From contig NBMI01000044.1 in NCBI GenBank assembly GCA_002085445.1, forward strand, positions 1-51,704: a stretch of 51,704 nucleotides of DNA, written 5' to 3'. Of the stretch, positions 35,791-44,449 are shown piece after piece. The notes beneath the pieces were generated by a model, which saw nothing but the letters and a program-made list of their open reading frames with translations, ran no database searches and was not told the DNA's origin. Origin of the DNA: Candidatus Parabeggiatoa sp. nov. 2. GTDB taxonomy: Bacteria > Pseudomonadota > Gammaproteobacteria > Beggiatoales > Beggiatoaceae. Both the position numbers and the translations under genes were made by a program. Each line of letters opens with the position of its first letter. The first letter of the stretch is position 1.

Positions 35791-36483
35791 TTATGCCTCA
35801 TCCCATAGCAGCAACAAAGATTCCAATTCTGTCAAGGACGTAATTGTTGCATCGGGTGTTAATGCACCATACCCTATTTTTTGGTAACGGTTAATCCAGA
35901 CAGTACGCATGCCGACGGCCGATGCGCCCGCTATATCGCAAATAGCATCATCGCCAACATGCACCACTTGTGCTGGCAAAGCTTTTGCATATTGACAGGC
36001 TGCGTTAAATAGCGCTGGATGCGGTTTAGCGGCCCCAATCTCTCTGGCGAATAAGGCGACATCAAACAAATGCCCTAATCCCACTCGCCGCACATCTGCA
36101 TTGCCATTAGTCAATGCACACAAAATATAACGCTGGCGTAGTTTTTCTAAGATTGGCAGCACATCATCATATAAGTCAACTTGATGACGCGCCTCCATAA
36201 AAATTTCAAAGGCCGGTTCAACTAAACTGTCGCTTAAACCGGCAAGCACGGCCGCTTGTGCTAAACTTAGTTTACGTAGGGCCACCAAATCGTGACGCAA
36301 GTGTGGATGTTCTTCTGTCGCACGTTGACGCACAGAGCGCAGGGCCTCAATGCTAAATTGCTGTGTCAAGCGCGGATAATGCTCACTAAGCCAATCATAT
36401 AACACTTGTTCAGCGTGACTGATCACCGGCTCACAAGGCCACAAAGTATCGTCTAAATCAAAGCAAATGGCACGTAGGGGCAT
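35791..36483 (-). CDS. HAD-superfamily phosphatase (subfamily IA)
   Basis: 230 residues. Motif I is FDLDDTLW with nucleophile D9 and acid D11; motif II is the Thr of CALTNGN; motif III/IV is the Lys of GAAKPHPALF and VHVGDDAICDIAGA. A helical cap lies between. It resembles YjjG/GMP-like phosphatases; the substrate (nucleotide or sugar phosphate) cannot be told from sequence. The start at 36483 follows an ATTTTTA heptamer array and lacks a Shine-Dalgarno sequence. Confidence 0.9.
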   Translation of the reverse strand: MPLRAICFDLDDTLWPCEPVISHAEQVLYDWLSEHYPRLTQQFSIEALRSVRQRATEEHPHLRHDLVALRKLSLAQAAVLAGLSDSLVEPAFEIFMEARHQVDLYDDVLPILEKLRQRYILCALTNGNADVRRVGLGHLFDVALFAREIGAAKPHPALFNAACQYAKALPAQVVHVGDDAICDIAGASAVGMRTVWINRYQKIGYGALTPDATITSLTELESLLLLWDEA

Positions 36484-36628
36484 GGCATGTATACTAATGG
36501 AAAATTAAAAATTAAAAATTAAAAATGACTCAATTACGGATAAGTCTCTAATTTTTAGATGATTTTTTTTAGCTGTTCCGGCATGTCATTTTCACGGATT
36601 TGAAGTACGTTCCGTATATAAGTTAGTA
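36484..36628. repeat. AAAATTA heptamers and 36-bp TACGTTCCGTATA repeat
   Basis: 36498-36526 has four AAATTAA/AAAATTA units upstream of the HAD gene. 36588-36622 is a copy of the 36-bp repeat (ending TGAAGTACGTTCCGTATA). It lies next to the MITE. Confidence 0.75.
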
Positions 36629-36898
36629 ACGTTAGTTCGACTTTAAATATCAATGGCTTATAAAATGAGTCGTTATATCAATTAGTTAGTTATAATGACT
36701 TGACTATCAATCAGTTAAAAACAAAACCCATTAGTTGTACTGATTCGTTCCAGCATATGGCCCACAAATCTTGGGTTATTAACGTCTAAAAAATAGGGTT
36801 GATATTTTGTTTAAAAGGTATTATTCATCAATTAATTACAGTAAAATGATTGATATTAAATAGAATTGATATAACTTATTGAAAAGTCGAACTCACGT
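36629..36898 (+). mobile_element. MITE, ACGTGAG/TA family, copy C (both ends intact)
   Basis: 270 bp. Left ACGTTAGTTCGACTTT and right AAAGTCGAACTCACGT are terminal inverted repeats (one mismatch), bounded by TA on each side (36627-36628 and 36899-36900). It is non-coding. TA target duplication is typical of elements moved by IS630/Tc1-mariner transposases. Confidence 0.85.
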
Positions 36899-37045
36899 TA
36901 GTCGTGTTAGTCGTGTTAGTCGTGTAGTCGTGTTAGTAGTGTTAGTATAGTGTACGCCTTAACGAGATTAAGTCGCTAAAGCGACTACTACAAACATATA
37001 CTACAAACATATTATCCATTACCCTTTACCAACGATCAATTACTA
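36899..37045. repeat. GTTAGTCGT repeats, AGTCGCT palindrome and TTACC units
   Basis: Five 9-bp units of TTAGTCGTG (36899-36950), then AGTCGCT-aa-AGCGACT (36971) with CTACTACAAACATA twice, then imperfect ATTATCC/ATTACCC units up to the next start. Confidence 0.75.
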
Positions 37046-37894
37046 ATGACTATGCGTTCTTGGCTCTTAATAATATTAAGCGTGATTTGTTTACCCGGCG
37101 CGGCGATAGAATTGCCTGATATGGGCATTTCCGCTAACACGGTGATATCACAGGCGGACGAACAAAAATTGGGCGAAGCCTTTGTCCGTCAATTGCGTCG
37201 CCAGGTGGAAGTTGTAGACGATGCCCAAATTAATAATTATCTCAATGACGTGGGTTCTCGTCTCGCCTCATACAGCGATAATCCTGAGCAGCGTTTTCAG
37301 TTTTTTGTCGTCAAAGACTCCTCTATTAACGCCTTTGCCGTGCCGGGCGGCTTTGTGGGCGTACATAGTGGCTTAATTTTAATGACTCGTAGCGAAAGTG
37401 AACTTGCCTCAGTACTCGCCCATGAAATTGCCCATGTGACTCAACGCCATACGGCCCGCATCATTGAGGCCTCTCAACGTTTTTCTTTACCCGCGCTGGC
37501 GGCAATGATTGCCGCTGTGGTAATCGCCGGCGCGGCCGGTAGTCCACAACTCGGAGAAGCCGCTGCTGCTGCTGTGATAGCTGGCAATATCCAAATGCAG
37601 ATTAATTTTACCCGTACCCATGAAAAAGAGGCCGATCGCGTTGGGATGCGAACCCTTGCCCGTGCAGGCTTTGATCCACGCGCTATGCCAAAGTTTTTTG
37701 AACGTTTACAAGCGTCGAGTCGCTATTATGGCAATGTTCCCGAATTTTTACGCACCCATCCCGTAACAACGGATCGTATTGCCGAAGCGCGTGATCGCGC
37801 CGTAAAATATCCGCCCAAGTACAAGCGCGATACCCCACGATATCAAATTATTAAAAACATTAAAAAGAATGCTCAAAGAAAAGCACTATCGTGA
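37046..37894 (+). CDS. bepA: BepA-like M48 metalloprotease, peptidase part
   Basis: 282 residues as read: a short signal peptide (about 4-20, LLIILSVICLPGAA), then a periplasmic M48 zinc protease with HEIAH at 126-130 and the third-ligand region EKEADRVG at 193-200. BepA (YfgC) degrades stalled outer-membrane proteins and aids LptD assembly. In the full-length protein a TPR domain follows; here the frame ends with KKNAQRKALS and the TPR part continues in a different frame (37869-38438). A one-base change near 37855-37870 would join them, so this looks like a frameshifted gene, or a pair of separate proteins with a 26-base overlap. Confidence 0.85.
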   Translation: MTMRSWLLIILSVICLPGAAIELPDMGISANTVISQADEQKLGEAFVRQLRRQVEVVDDAQINNYLNDVGSRLASYSDNPEQRFQFFVVKDSSINAFAVPGGFVGVHSGLILMTRSESELASVLAHEIAHVTQRHTARIIEASQRFSLPALAAMIAAVVIAGAAGSPQLGEAAAAAVIAGNIQMQINFTRTHEKEADRVGMRTLARAGFDPRAMPKFFERLQASSRYYGNVPEFLRTHPVTTDRIAEARDRAVKYPPKYKRDTPRYQIIKNIKKNAQRKALS

Positions 37895-38438
37895 TGAACG
37901 CGCCACCCGTTACGCCCTCGCGCTAACCTTACTCGCCACTAGGCAAAGCAACGGTGTGCAAACACAAATTGATTGGCTATTAAAACACGAAGGCGATAGA
38001 GTTCTATATCGCTTATTGAAAGCAAGGTTAGCAGTATTGCAAAATAACGATGCTAAAGCCATGCGGGTATATAAACAAGCCTTGCGCGTTTATCCGGGCG
38101 ATAAAATGTTAGGCCTCGAATATGCTGAGAAGTTGTTGCAAAATAACGCGGCGCAAAAAGCTAAAGCGGTGTTGTTGAAAATATCGGCCTCATCAAATCC
38201 CCACTATTACCGTCTGTTGGCGAGAGCTTATCAATCGACGGGGGCAAAAGCAGAATCGCATTTAGCATTGGCGGAACATTATTATATCATCGGCCAAACA
38301 AGGTTTGCCGTTAAGCAACTTGAAATGGCACTTTCTGGCGATGGCCTTGATTTTTACTTGGCATCGCGCATTAATGCACGCTTACAGGAATTACAACTGG
38401 AATGGCTAGAAGAGCAGAAAGCGTCAAGAAACTGGTAA
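37869..38438 (+). CDS. BepA-like TPR part in the next frame
   Basis: 189 residues of TPR-like helices (ATRYALALTLL, RLLKARLAVLQNNDAKAM, YRLLARAYQSTGAKAES, YYIIGQTRFAVKQLEMAL) matching the C-terminal half of BepA-type proteases. The ATG overlaps the end of the peptidase frame and has no clear ribosome binding site; the frame is already open upstream (LKTLKRMLKEKHYRDER), which favours a frameshift over an independent gene. Confidence 0.75.
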   Translation: MLKEKHYRDERATRYALALTLLATRQSNGVQTQIDWLLKHEGDRVLYRLLKARLAVLQNNDAKAMRVYKQALRVYPGDKMLGLEYAEKLLQNNAAQKAKAVLLKISASSNPHYYRLLARAYQSTGAKAESHLALAEHYYIIGQTRFAVKQLEMALSGDGLDFYLASRINARLQELQLEWLEEQKASRNW

Positions 38439-38680
38439 TGGGTTAAGCGCCGCCATAAATTCAATGCCATTATTCGTTATAGCTCGGCCCCAACCCCGTA
38501 GGGGAAAATAATAATTAATGATTAACAATTAATGATTAATTATTAATTGGGCCGAAACCTCAACGGGGAAAATGGGCCGAAACCTCAACGGGGGAATTAA
38601 CAATTAATCATTAATCATTAATCATTAATCATTAATCATTAATTAGGTGTCAAGTATAGTAAGGATGAAAAACTTATCAT
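38439..38680. repeat. ATTAATC heptamers upstream of soxY
   Basis: 38511-38545 and 38595-38646 are arrays of TTAATGA/ATTAATC units. Between them GGGCCGAAACCTCAACGGGG occurs twice. The array ends about 37 bases before the soxY ribosome binding site. Confidence 0.85.
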
Positions 38681-38696
38681 TTAGGAGGAAACTTTG

Positions 38697-39161
38697 ATGA
38701 ATCTACCACGCAGAGCCTTTTTAAAAGGTGTCCTCGCCACGGGCGGTGCGATGGCATTCGGCACAACTGTGCTGCCACAAGCCGTTATGGCCGATTGGCC
38801 TAAAACGGCTTTTGAAGCTAAAACAGTCGACGAAGCCTTAACGGCTTTGTTTACAAGTCCTGACACCCAAAAGACTGACAAGATTACTATTATCGCGCCT
38901 GACATTGCTGAAAATGGTGCGGTAGTACCTGTTGAGGTGACGGCTGACTTGTCCAAGGTAGAATCCATTGCGATTATCTCGGAAAAAAATCCGGTGCCAT
39001 TAGTGGCTCAATTTAACTTTGCTGACAATGCCGAAGGCTATGTCAAAACCCGCATTAAAATGGGTGGAACATCTGACATCGTCGTCGTGGTAAAAGCAGA
39101 TGGCAAACTGTATGCGGCCCGTAAAAACGTCAAAGTCACCGTCGGCGGTTGTGGCGGCTAA
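38697..39161 (+). CDS. soxY: Sulfur carrier protein SoxY
   Basis: 154 residues. A twin-arginine signal (MNLPRRAFLKG plus hydrophobic stretch, cut about residue 31) sends it to the periplasm folded. The C-terminus VGGCGG carries the cysteine (C152) on the swinging arm that binds sulfur intermediates of thiosulfate oxidation. SoxY works as a heterodimer with SoxZ, whose gene follows directly. I chose the ATG at 38697, eight bases after AGGAGG; a TTG one codon earlier is in frame. soxXA, soxB and soxCD are not in this window. Confidence 0.97.
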   Translation: MNLPRRAFLKGVLATGGAMAFGTTVLPQAVMADWPKTAFEAKTVDEALTALFTSPDTQKTDKITIIAPDIAENGAVVPVEVTADLSKVESIAIISEKNPVPLVAQFNFADNAEGYVKTRIKMGGTSDIVVVVKADGKLYAARKNVKVTVGGCGG

Positions 39162-39178
39162 CAAAAGGAGGATAACCC

Positions 39179-39484
39179 GTGGCAAAAATACGTCTCAGAG
39201 CCAAGCTCAAAGGTGGCATCACCACAGTGAAGGCCTTGATTAAACATCCTATGGAAAGGCCAAGCATAGACAAGGATGGCAATCCGACACCCGGTCATTT
39301 CATAACAGAAGTGAAATGTGAACACAACGATAAAGTCGTGATGTCGGCCCTCTGGAGTAGTGGTGTTTCTCAAAATCCTTTCTTGGCCTTCAAATTCAAA
39401 GGGGGCGCTAAGGGAGATAAAGTGAAACTGACTTGGACAGATAACAAAGGTGAAACTGGCTCCAAAAAAGTTAAGATAAAATAA
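39179..39484 (+). CDS. soxZ: Sulfur-oxidation protein SoxZ
   Basis: 101 residues, beta-sandwich SoxZ family (IRLRAKLKGGITTVKALIKH ... NPFLAFKFKGG). No signal peptide: it is carried out with SoxY as a complex. The GTG start has AAGGAGG eight bases upstream. It is 17 bases after soxY and clearly co-transcribed, with a terminator just after the stop. Confidence 0.97.
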   Translation: MAKIRLRAKLKGGITTVKALIKHPMERPSIDKDGNPTPGHFITEVKCEHNDKVVMSALWSSGVSQNPFLAFKFKGGAKGDKVKLTWTDNKGETGSKKVKIK

Positions 39485-39511
39485 GATATCTGCCGGATGT
39501 GAATTAAAACT

Positions 39512-39548
39512 AAACCTCGCCTGTTTTTAAAACAGGCGAGGTTTTTTT
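39512..39548 (+). terminator. Rho-independent terminator after soxZ
   Basis: AAACCTCGCCTGTTTT pairs with AAAACAGGCGAGGTTT, a 16-bp stem with a minimal loop, followed by a T run. It ends the soxYZ operon. Confidence 0.93.
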
Positions 39549-39550
39549 AT

Positions 39551-39786
39551 AGGAGTCCAAACTTTAGTTTGGCAATCGTCGTTTAGCAAGAGTCCAAACT
39601 TAGGAGTCCAAACTTTAGTTTGGCAATCGTCGTTTAGCAAGAGTCCAAACTTAGGAGTCCAAACTTTAGTTTGGCAGTCGTCGTTTAGCAGGAATCCAAA
39701 AGTTCCAACGGCGTTGCCCTTGGCTATATTAATCTCGTACCAAAGGGGCTTGAATGGAAAGGGCATTGCCCTTGGCTATATTAATA
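39551..39786. repeat. 51-bp tandem repeat, three copies
   Basis: AGGAGTCCAAACTTTAGTTT-GGCAATCGTCGTTTAGCAAG units at 39551, 39602 and 39653. AGTCCAAACTTTAGTTTGG contains the palindrome CCAAACTttAGTTTGG. The same module occurs at about 29620-29670 and 44400. Confidence 0.85.
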
Positions 39787-40047
39787 ACGTGAGTTCTACC
39801 TTAATTATCAGTGATTGATAGAATTACTAATTCTATCAACTAGTTATTTATAATTACTTGATTATCAATCAGTTAAAAACACATTGACTGGCTCATTTCA
39901 CTTTATGGCCCACAATTTTCGGTTATTGACGTATTAATGTTAAGGGTTTAATAGTAAAAAAGTTCGTTTTATCAATTAATTATTGTCAAACAATTGATTA
40001 ATATAAAATTTCTATAACAAGCAAGAAAATTAAAGTCGAACTCACGT
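39787..40047 (+). mobile_element. MITE, ACGTGAG/TA family, copy D (both ends intact)
   Basis: 261 bp with left ACGTGAGTTCTACCTT and right AAAGTCGAACTCACGT, bounded by TA on both sides (39785-39786, 40048-40049). The interior carries GACTGGCTCATTTCACTTTA and TTATGGCCCACAATTTT. Confidence 0.85.
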
Positions 40048-40420
40048 TAATATCGTACCAAAGGGGCTTTCTTTCCAACGGCGTTGCCCTTGGCTATATT
40101 AATATCGTACCAAAGGGGCTAGAATTCCGACGGCTTGAATGGAAACGGCGTTGCCCTTGGCTAGATTAATTCGCCCCGTTGGGGCTTTAAAACCTAGCCC
40201 CGATGGGCATCTTATTAAAGTTCCAACGGAGCCAAGGGCAACGCCCCTAGTTCTTGGCTATACTATATTAATCTAGCCCCAACGGGGCGTTTTATTAAAG
40301 CCAGGGGCAACGCCCCTGGCTTTCCGCCCCTGGCTTTCCGCCCCTGGCTTTCCGCCCCTGGCTTTCCGCCCTTGGCTTTCCGCCCCTGGCTTTCCGCCCC
40401 TGGCTTTCCTGTCCGAACCA
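40048..40420. repeat. GGCTATATTAATAT modules and 14-bp minisatellite
   Basis: TTGGCTATATTAATATCGTACCAAAGGGGC-type modules recur three to four times (40048-40310), alternating GCCCCgttGGGGC and CCAAGGGCAAC variants. 40306-40410 holds seven units of CCCCTGGCTTTCCG (14 bp, twice the heptamer length). Confidence 0.85.
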
Positions 40421-40756
40421 TTAAAAATGTGTTTCAATCCTTTTATTGGCATAAAGTTTGTAAAAAACCCAGATTGAACCGTACAAACTAAAGCTTATAC
40501 TTCTATACGGAACCTACTTCAACTCCGTGAAAATGACAACTGAACGGCTAATTAAATTCATAATAAAATTATCGGCTTAGTTTTCATTTTTCATTTTTCA
40601 TTTTTCATTAGTAACTATACGGAACGTACTTCAACTCCGTGAAAATGACAACTGAACGGCTAATTAAATTAATAATAAAATTATCGACTTAGATTAAATA
40701 AGTCATTTTTCATTTTTCATTTTTCATTTTTCATTAGTATATACAGGATAACAAAC
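40421..40756. repeat. 116-bp direct duplication with CATTTTT heptamers
   Basis: ATACGGAACGTACTTCAACT-CCGTGAAAATGACAACTGAA occurs at 40497 and 40613, each followed by CATTTTT heptamers (40583-40612 and 40704-40738). The lipoprotein start follows the second array. The duplicated block includes the 36-bp TACGTTCCGTATA repeat on the minus strand. Confidence 0.85.
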
Positions 40757-41344
40757 ATGAACAAAACCGTTTTTTTAGTCGCAAGCATACTGGTGTTTTC
40801 ACTAATGGGCAGCGGTTGCGCCAGTCTGTTGCCTTCCGTTAAACAAGCGACAAAATCGCCTTGGCAAAGTTTTGAAGACGCTAAAAAAGCTTTTGACGAA
40901 ATAGCGCCCCAAAAAACGACCAGCAAAGATTTAAAAGGACTCGGCTTCGATCCGTTTGAGACACCGAATGTTAGACTGATTACTTATCTGGAATTAATCG
41001 AACGATTTATGCCTAACCAATCTATCCGATTGGAGGATCTTGATCCGGGCGTACAAACCTGTTTAAGAGCCAGAGAGCATTGCCAAGGTTACGAAGTTTC
41101 CCCAGAAATGCTCGATAGTAAACGCTATGGTAATTTCTTTCTTGACTTGTTGAACTTCAGACGAAAAAAAGCCACGAAAGGTTGGAGGTTTAACGCTCTG
41201 ATTGTGTTGAATGACGACTTAGTGGTTCACAAAGTCTGGGGCGGTGAGCCTAACGTCTCCAAATACGAAGACAAAAAGAATCCGCTCGGCCCACTTCAAG
41301 ATATTGATGTTAGTAAAATTTTACCGTCTATTAAAATCAATTAA
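40757..41344 (+). CDS. Putative lipoprotein, unknown function
   Basis: 195 residues. The N-terminus MNKTVFLVASILVFSLMGSG followed by Cys21 is a lipoprotein signal with a slightly unusual lipobox, so it is likely anchored to a membrane facing the periplasm. The mature part is hydrophilic with no recognised domain (DLDPGVQTCLRAREHCQGYE carries two cysteines). TACAGGATAACAAAC supplies a weak ribosome binding site (AGGA). It is flanked by repeats and not clearly in an operon. Confidence 0.8.
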   Translation: MNKTVFLVASILVFSLMGSGCASLLPSVKQATKSPWQSFEDAKKAFDEIAPQKTTSKDLKGLGFDPFETPNVRLITYLELIERFMPNQSIRLEDLDPGVQTCLRAREHCQGYEVSPEMLDSKRYGNFFLDLLNFRRKKATKGWRFNALIVLNDDLVVHKVWGGEPNVSKYEDKKNPLGPLQDIDVSKILPSIKIN

Positions 41345-41892
41345 CGCAATAGCGCAAAATAAAGCAGTAATCGAACCTAAGTTGGTGATTTGTCGCTGAA
41401 GAAAAGCGGCCTTTCTGCCGAATTTTGCGGTATTGCCAATTAACAGAATTTTGTTAAATTTGTGTTTTTTTTAAGCTCTTTACCCAGAATGGGTAAAATG
41501 TTAAGAACAACTAGTGAAAACTCACTGCCATTAAGTTAAGCAACAAAACACTTACAAAAAGTATCAATAATGACGCGCAGGGCCATAACTTAATTTTAAA
41601 ACATCCAAACTAGTTTATGGCCCCCAAACCAGATAGTCGTTTATAGTAGGCAATTTCGTTTGTAGTCGTTTGTAGTAGGCGATTTATCGCCTGACGTTCA
41701 CTTAAGCAACAAAACACCTACAAAAAGTATCAATAATATGAAGCGCGACAGAGGGCCATAACTTAATTTGAAAGCTGAAAAAGTATTTTATGGCCCCCAA
41801 ACCAGATAGTCCAAATAAAGTTCACCAAAAAATATTAAACTCTGTGTAACTCTGTGATACTCTGTGAACTCCGTGTTGAAAACTCAGCAAAT
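41345..41892. repeat. Two direct copies of a GGGCCATAA element and CTCTGTG repeats
   Basis: 41537-41640 and 41703-41812 are about 110-bp copies (AAGCAACAAAACAC(T/C)TACA ... TTATGGCCCCCAAACCAGAT). Each contains GGGCCATAACTTAATTT and a distal TTTATGGCCCC, forming an inverted pair. Between them AGGCGATttATCGCCT appears. CTCTGTGAACTCCGTG units follow at 41840. Confidence 0.8.
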
Positions 41893-41932
41893 AACTCATT
41901 TTTCATTCTTCATTTTTCATTTTTCATTAAAA
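41893..41932. repeat. Heptamer array, CATTTTT type, at the gltD end
   Basis: Five CATTTTT/CATTCTT units stop four bases short of the gltD stop codon. Confidence 0.85.
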
Positions 41933-41935
41933 TAA

Positions 41936-43378
41936 CTATCTCGGCAGCTCAGAAAAGCCTATCAAATATTCATCCACGGCGCGTGCAGCTTGTCGCCCTT
42001 CGCGGATTGCCCAAACAACCAAGGATTGCCCTCGGCGCATATCGCCAGCAGCAAATACGTTGTCGATGGTGGTTCGGTAGTTGTTGGTGTCTGCTTGGAC
42101 ATTGCCTCGTCCATCCAATGTAACACCCAATTCTTTGAGCATTCCGTCATGCACCGGATGCACAAAGCCCATCGCTAATAACACTAAATCCGCTTTGAGT
42201 TCAAATTCGCTGCCCGCTATTTTCGACATTTGCCAGCGGCCATTTGCGTCTTTTTGCCATTCGACTCGCACTAGATTGATTTTCTTGACATGTCCATTGT
42301 CGCCTTCAAAGGAATTGGTGGAAACACTCCAGTCTCGCTGGCAGCCTTCTTCTTGGGAAGAAGAGGTTCGCAGTTTGTTCGGCCAATTCGGCCAAGTGAG
42401 TTCCTTATTTTCCTTTTCGGGCGGCTTCGGTAGGATTTCTAGTTGTGTGATAGAAGCGGCCCCTTGACGCACGGAAGTGCCAATGCAATCGGAACCAGTG
42501 TCGCCACCGCCAATAACCACCAGATGTTTGTTGGTGGCCGTGATAAGGCTTGCTTCTGGAGTCTTGTCACCAAAGACACGCTTCGTTTGTTGGGGCAAAA
42601 ATTCCATGGCAAAATGAATGCCTTTTAATTCGCGTCCAGGCACCGGTAAATCGCGCGGTTTTTCGGAACCACCTGTCAAGACAACAGCATCATATTCTTC
42701 TAGTAATTGTTTGGCCGGAATATCGACACCGATATGAGTGTTGGGGCTAAATACCACGCCTTCGGCTTGCATTTGTGCCAGACGGCGATCAATGATTTGT
42801 TTTTCCATCTTAAAGTTAGGAATGCCGTAACGGAGCAAGCCGCCCATGCGATCATTTTTTTCATACACCACAACTTCATGTCCTGCCCGTGCGAGTTGTT
42901 GGGCGCAAGCCAGTCCAGAAGGCCCAGAACCCACAATCGCAACCCGTTTACCAGTGCGATAAGTGGGCATTTGTGGTTTAATCCACTCTTCCTCCCAGCC
43001 TTTATCAACAATGGCACATTCGATGGTTTTAATGGTTACCGGTTCGTCGCCTATATTAAGCGTGCAAGCGGCCTCGCACGGGGCCGGACAAATTCTCCCC
43101 GTAAATTCAGGGAAATTATTAGTGCTGTGCAAAACGGCCAAGGCTTCGCGCCAGCGGTGCTGATAAACCAGATCGTTCCAATCTGGAATAATGTTATTGA
43201 CTGGACACCCATTGTGACAAAAAGGAATGCCGCAATCCATGCAGCGTGCGCCTTGTTGACTCACCTCTGAAGCCATCAGCGGTATCACAAACTCACGATA
43301 ATGTTGGGTGCGATCCGCCGCAGGTGCGTAGGTGCGATCTTGGCGATTGAATTCCATAAATCCGGTTGTTTTGCCCAT
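41936..43378 (-). CDS. gltD: Glutamate synthase (NADPH) small subunit
   Basis: 480 residues. The N-terminal Fe-S region has cysteines C46, C49, C54 and C58 ([16 protein letters not shown]) and [14 protein letters not shown]. An FAD site follows ([20 protein letters not shown]), then [12 protein letters not shown], an NADPH site ([12 protein letters not shown]) and a conserved C-terminus ([20 protein letters not shown]). It passes electrons from NADPH to the large subunit GltB for glutamate synthesis. gltB is not in the window, which is unusual because gltBD is normally an operon; a related small-subunit-like oxidoreductase remains possible, but GltD fits best. AGGAGG lies 12 bases before the ATG. 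Confidence 0.94.
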   Translation of the reverse strand: MGKTTGFMEFNRQDRTYAPAADRTQHYREFVIPLMASEVSQQGARCMDCGIPFCHNGCPVNNIIPDWNDLVYQHRWREALAVLHSTNNFPEFTGRICPAPCEAACTLNIGDEPVTIKTIECAIVDKGWEEEWIKPQMPTYRTGKRVAIVGSGPSGLACAQQLARAGHEVVVYEKNDRMGGLLRYGIPNFKMEKQIIDRRLAQMQAEGVVFSPNTHIGVDIPAKQLLEEYDAVVLTGGSEKPRDLPVPGRELKGIHFAMEFLPQQTKRVFGDKTPEASLITATNKHLVVIGGGDTGSDCIGTSVRQGAASITQLEILPKPPEKENKELTWPNWPNKLRTSSSQEEGCQRDWSVSTNSFEGDNGHVKKINLVRVEWQKDANGRWQMSKIAGSEFELKADLVLLAMGFVHPVHDGMLKELGVTLDGRGNVQADTNNYRTTIDNVFAAGDMRRGQSLVVWAIREGRQAARAVDEYLIGFSELPR

Positions 43379-43785
43379 TCCTTATTATTCCTCCTAAAAA
43401 AGTTAAAGCGATGACGGATTGGCGGTGACGTAGTACAGCTAATGACTCAAACCGAGTACAGCGAATTACTCAAACCGAGTACAGCGAATTGCGCGGATAA
43501 ACGAATTGGCGGTGACGTACATTATTGATAGCTTATTAACACAGCAACCCCAAAGGGGTTGAATATGAATAGCCACAGGTGGAACCTGTGGGAAAGATGC
43601 CCCCGACGCACCAACCCCAAAGGGGTTGAATATGAATAGCCACAGGTGGAACCTGTGGGAAAGATGCCCCCGACGCACCAACCCCAAAGGGGTTGAATAT
43701 GAATAGAATAGCCACAGGTGGAACCTGTAGCGCGGATAAACGAATGACGAGGTGTAAGTACAGCGACACTTCATTCTGGAACGGC
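43379..43785. repeat. GTACAGCGAATT satellites and 67-bp tandem repeat
   Basis: 43430-43530 has AAACCGAGTACAGCGAATT and GCGCGGATAAACGAATTGGC units. 43545-43735 has three 67-bp units (CAACCCCAAAGGGGTTGAAT, AGCCACAGGTGGAACCTGTGG, GATGCCCCCGACGCAC), each with two hairpins, ACCCCaaaGGGGT and CCACAGGTggaACCTGTGG. Confidence 0.85.
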
Positions 43786-43974
43786 AATTTTTTGAGTATT
43801 AAACCCTTAATATTAATACGTGAATAACCCGACAATTGTGGGCCATAAACTGAAATGAGTCAGTAAAGCCTATTTTTTTCAGTTATTGATTTAAAAGTCA
43901 TAATAAATAACTATTTTACACAATCACTAAATATATAACTCACTGAAATTTCCAGTTTCAAGTAGAGCTCACGT
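43786..43974 (-). mobile_element. MITE, ACGTGAG/TA family, copy E (one end intact)
   Basis: The right end AGAGCTCACGT is followed by TA (43975-43976). The left end lacks the terminal repeat and joins TTCTGGAACGGCAATTTTTT, exactly as copy F does, so copies E and F share one truncation event. Confidence 0.75.
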
Positions 43975-43976
43975 TA

Positions 43977-44345
43977 TGACTCACTTCTTGCAATTCGTTG
44001 TACTTCACATCATTAACTGTATTTTCCTACCAATTCGTTTATCCGCGTAATTCGTTGTACTCCGCGTTAGTAGTTGTACTGAGCATCATTTTCTACCAAT
44101 CCGTTCATCCACGTCATCCGTTGTACTCTCCTCCCAATTCGTTTATCCGCGTAATTCGCTGTACTCGATTTGAGTAATTCGCTGTACTCGATTTGAGTAA
44201 TTAGTTGTACTTGATTTAAGCAATTAGCTGTACGTCACTCCCAATCCGCTTATCCACGTCATCCGTTGTACTATCCGATCAATCCGTTCATCCACGTCAT
44301 CCGTTGTACTATCCTCCCAATCCATTGCACCCACTCCACATAATA
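43977..44345. repeat. Inverted-orientation GTTGTACT satellites
   Basis: Units of CCAATTCGTTTATCCGCG-TAATTCG(T/C)TGTACT and CCAATCCGTTCATCCACG-TCATCCGTTGTACT. These are the reverse complement of the satellites at 43430-43530, so the MITE sits between opposed arms. GTCCAAACCTAAAGGTTTGGAC is a palindrome at about 44399. Confidence 0.85.
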
Positions 44346-44449
44346 AACTGTACATTCACCACAAATTCCTGTATCATGCAGCCCTCATTGGCAACGATGT
44401 CCAAACCTAAAGGTTTGGACTCCAGCTAGATTCCAACAGGAGAACACCC

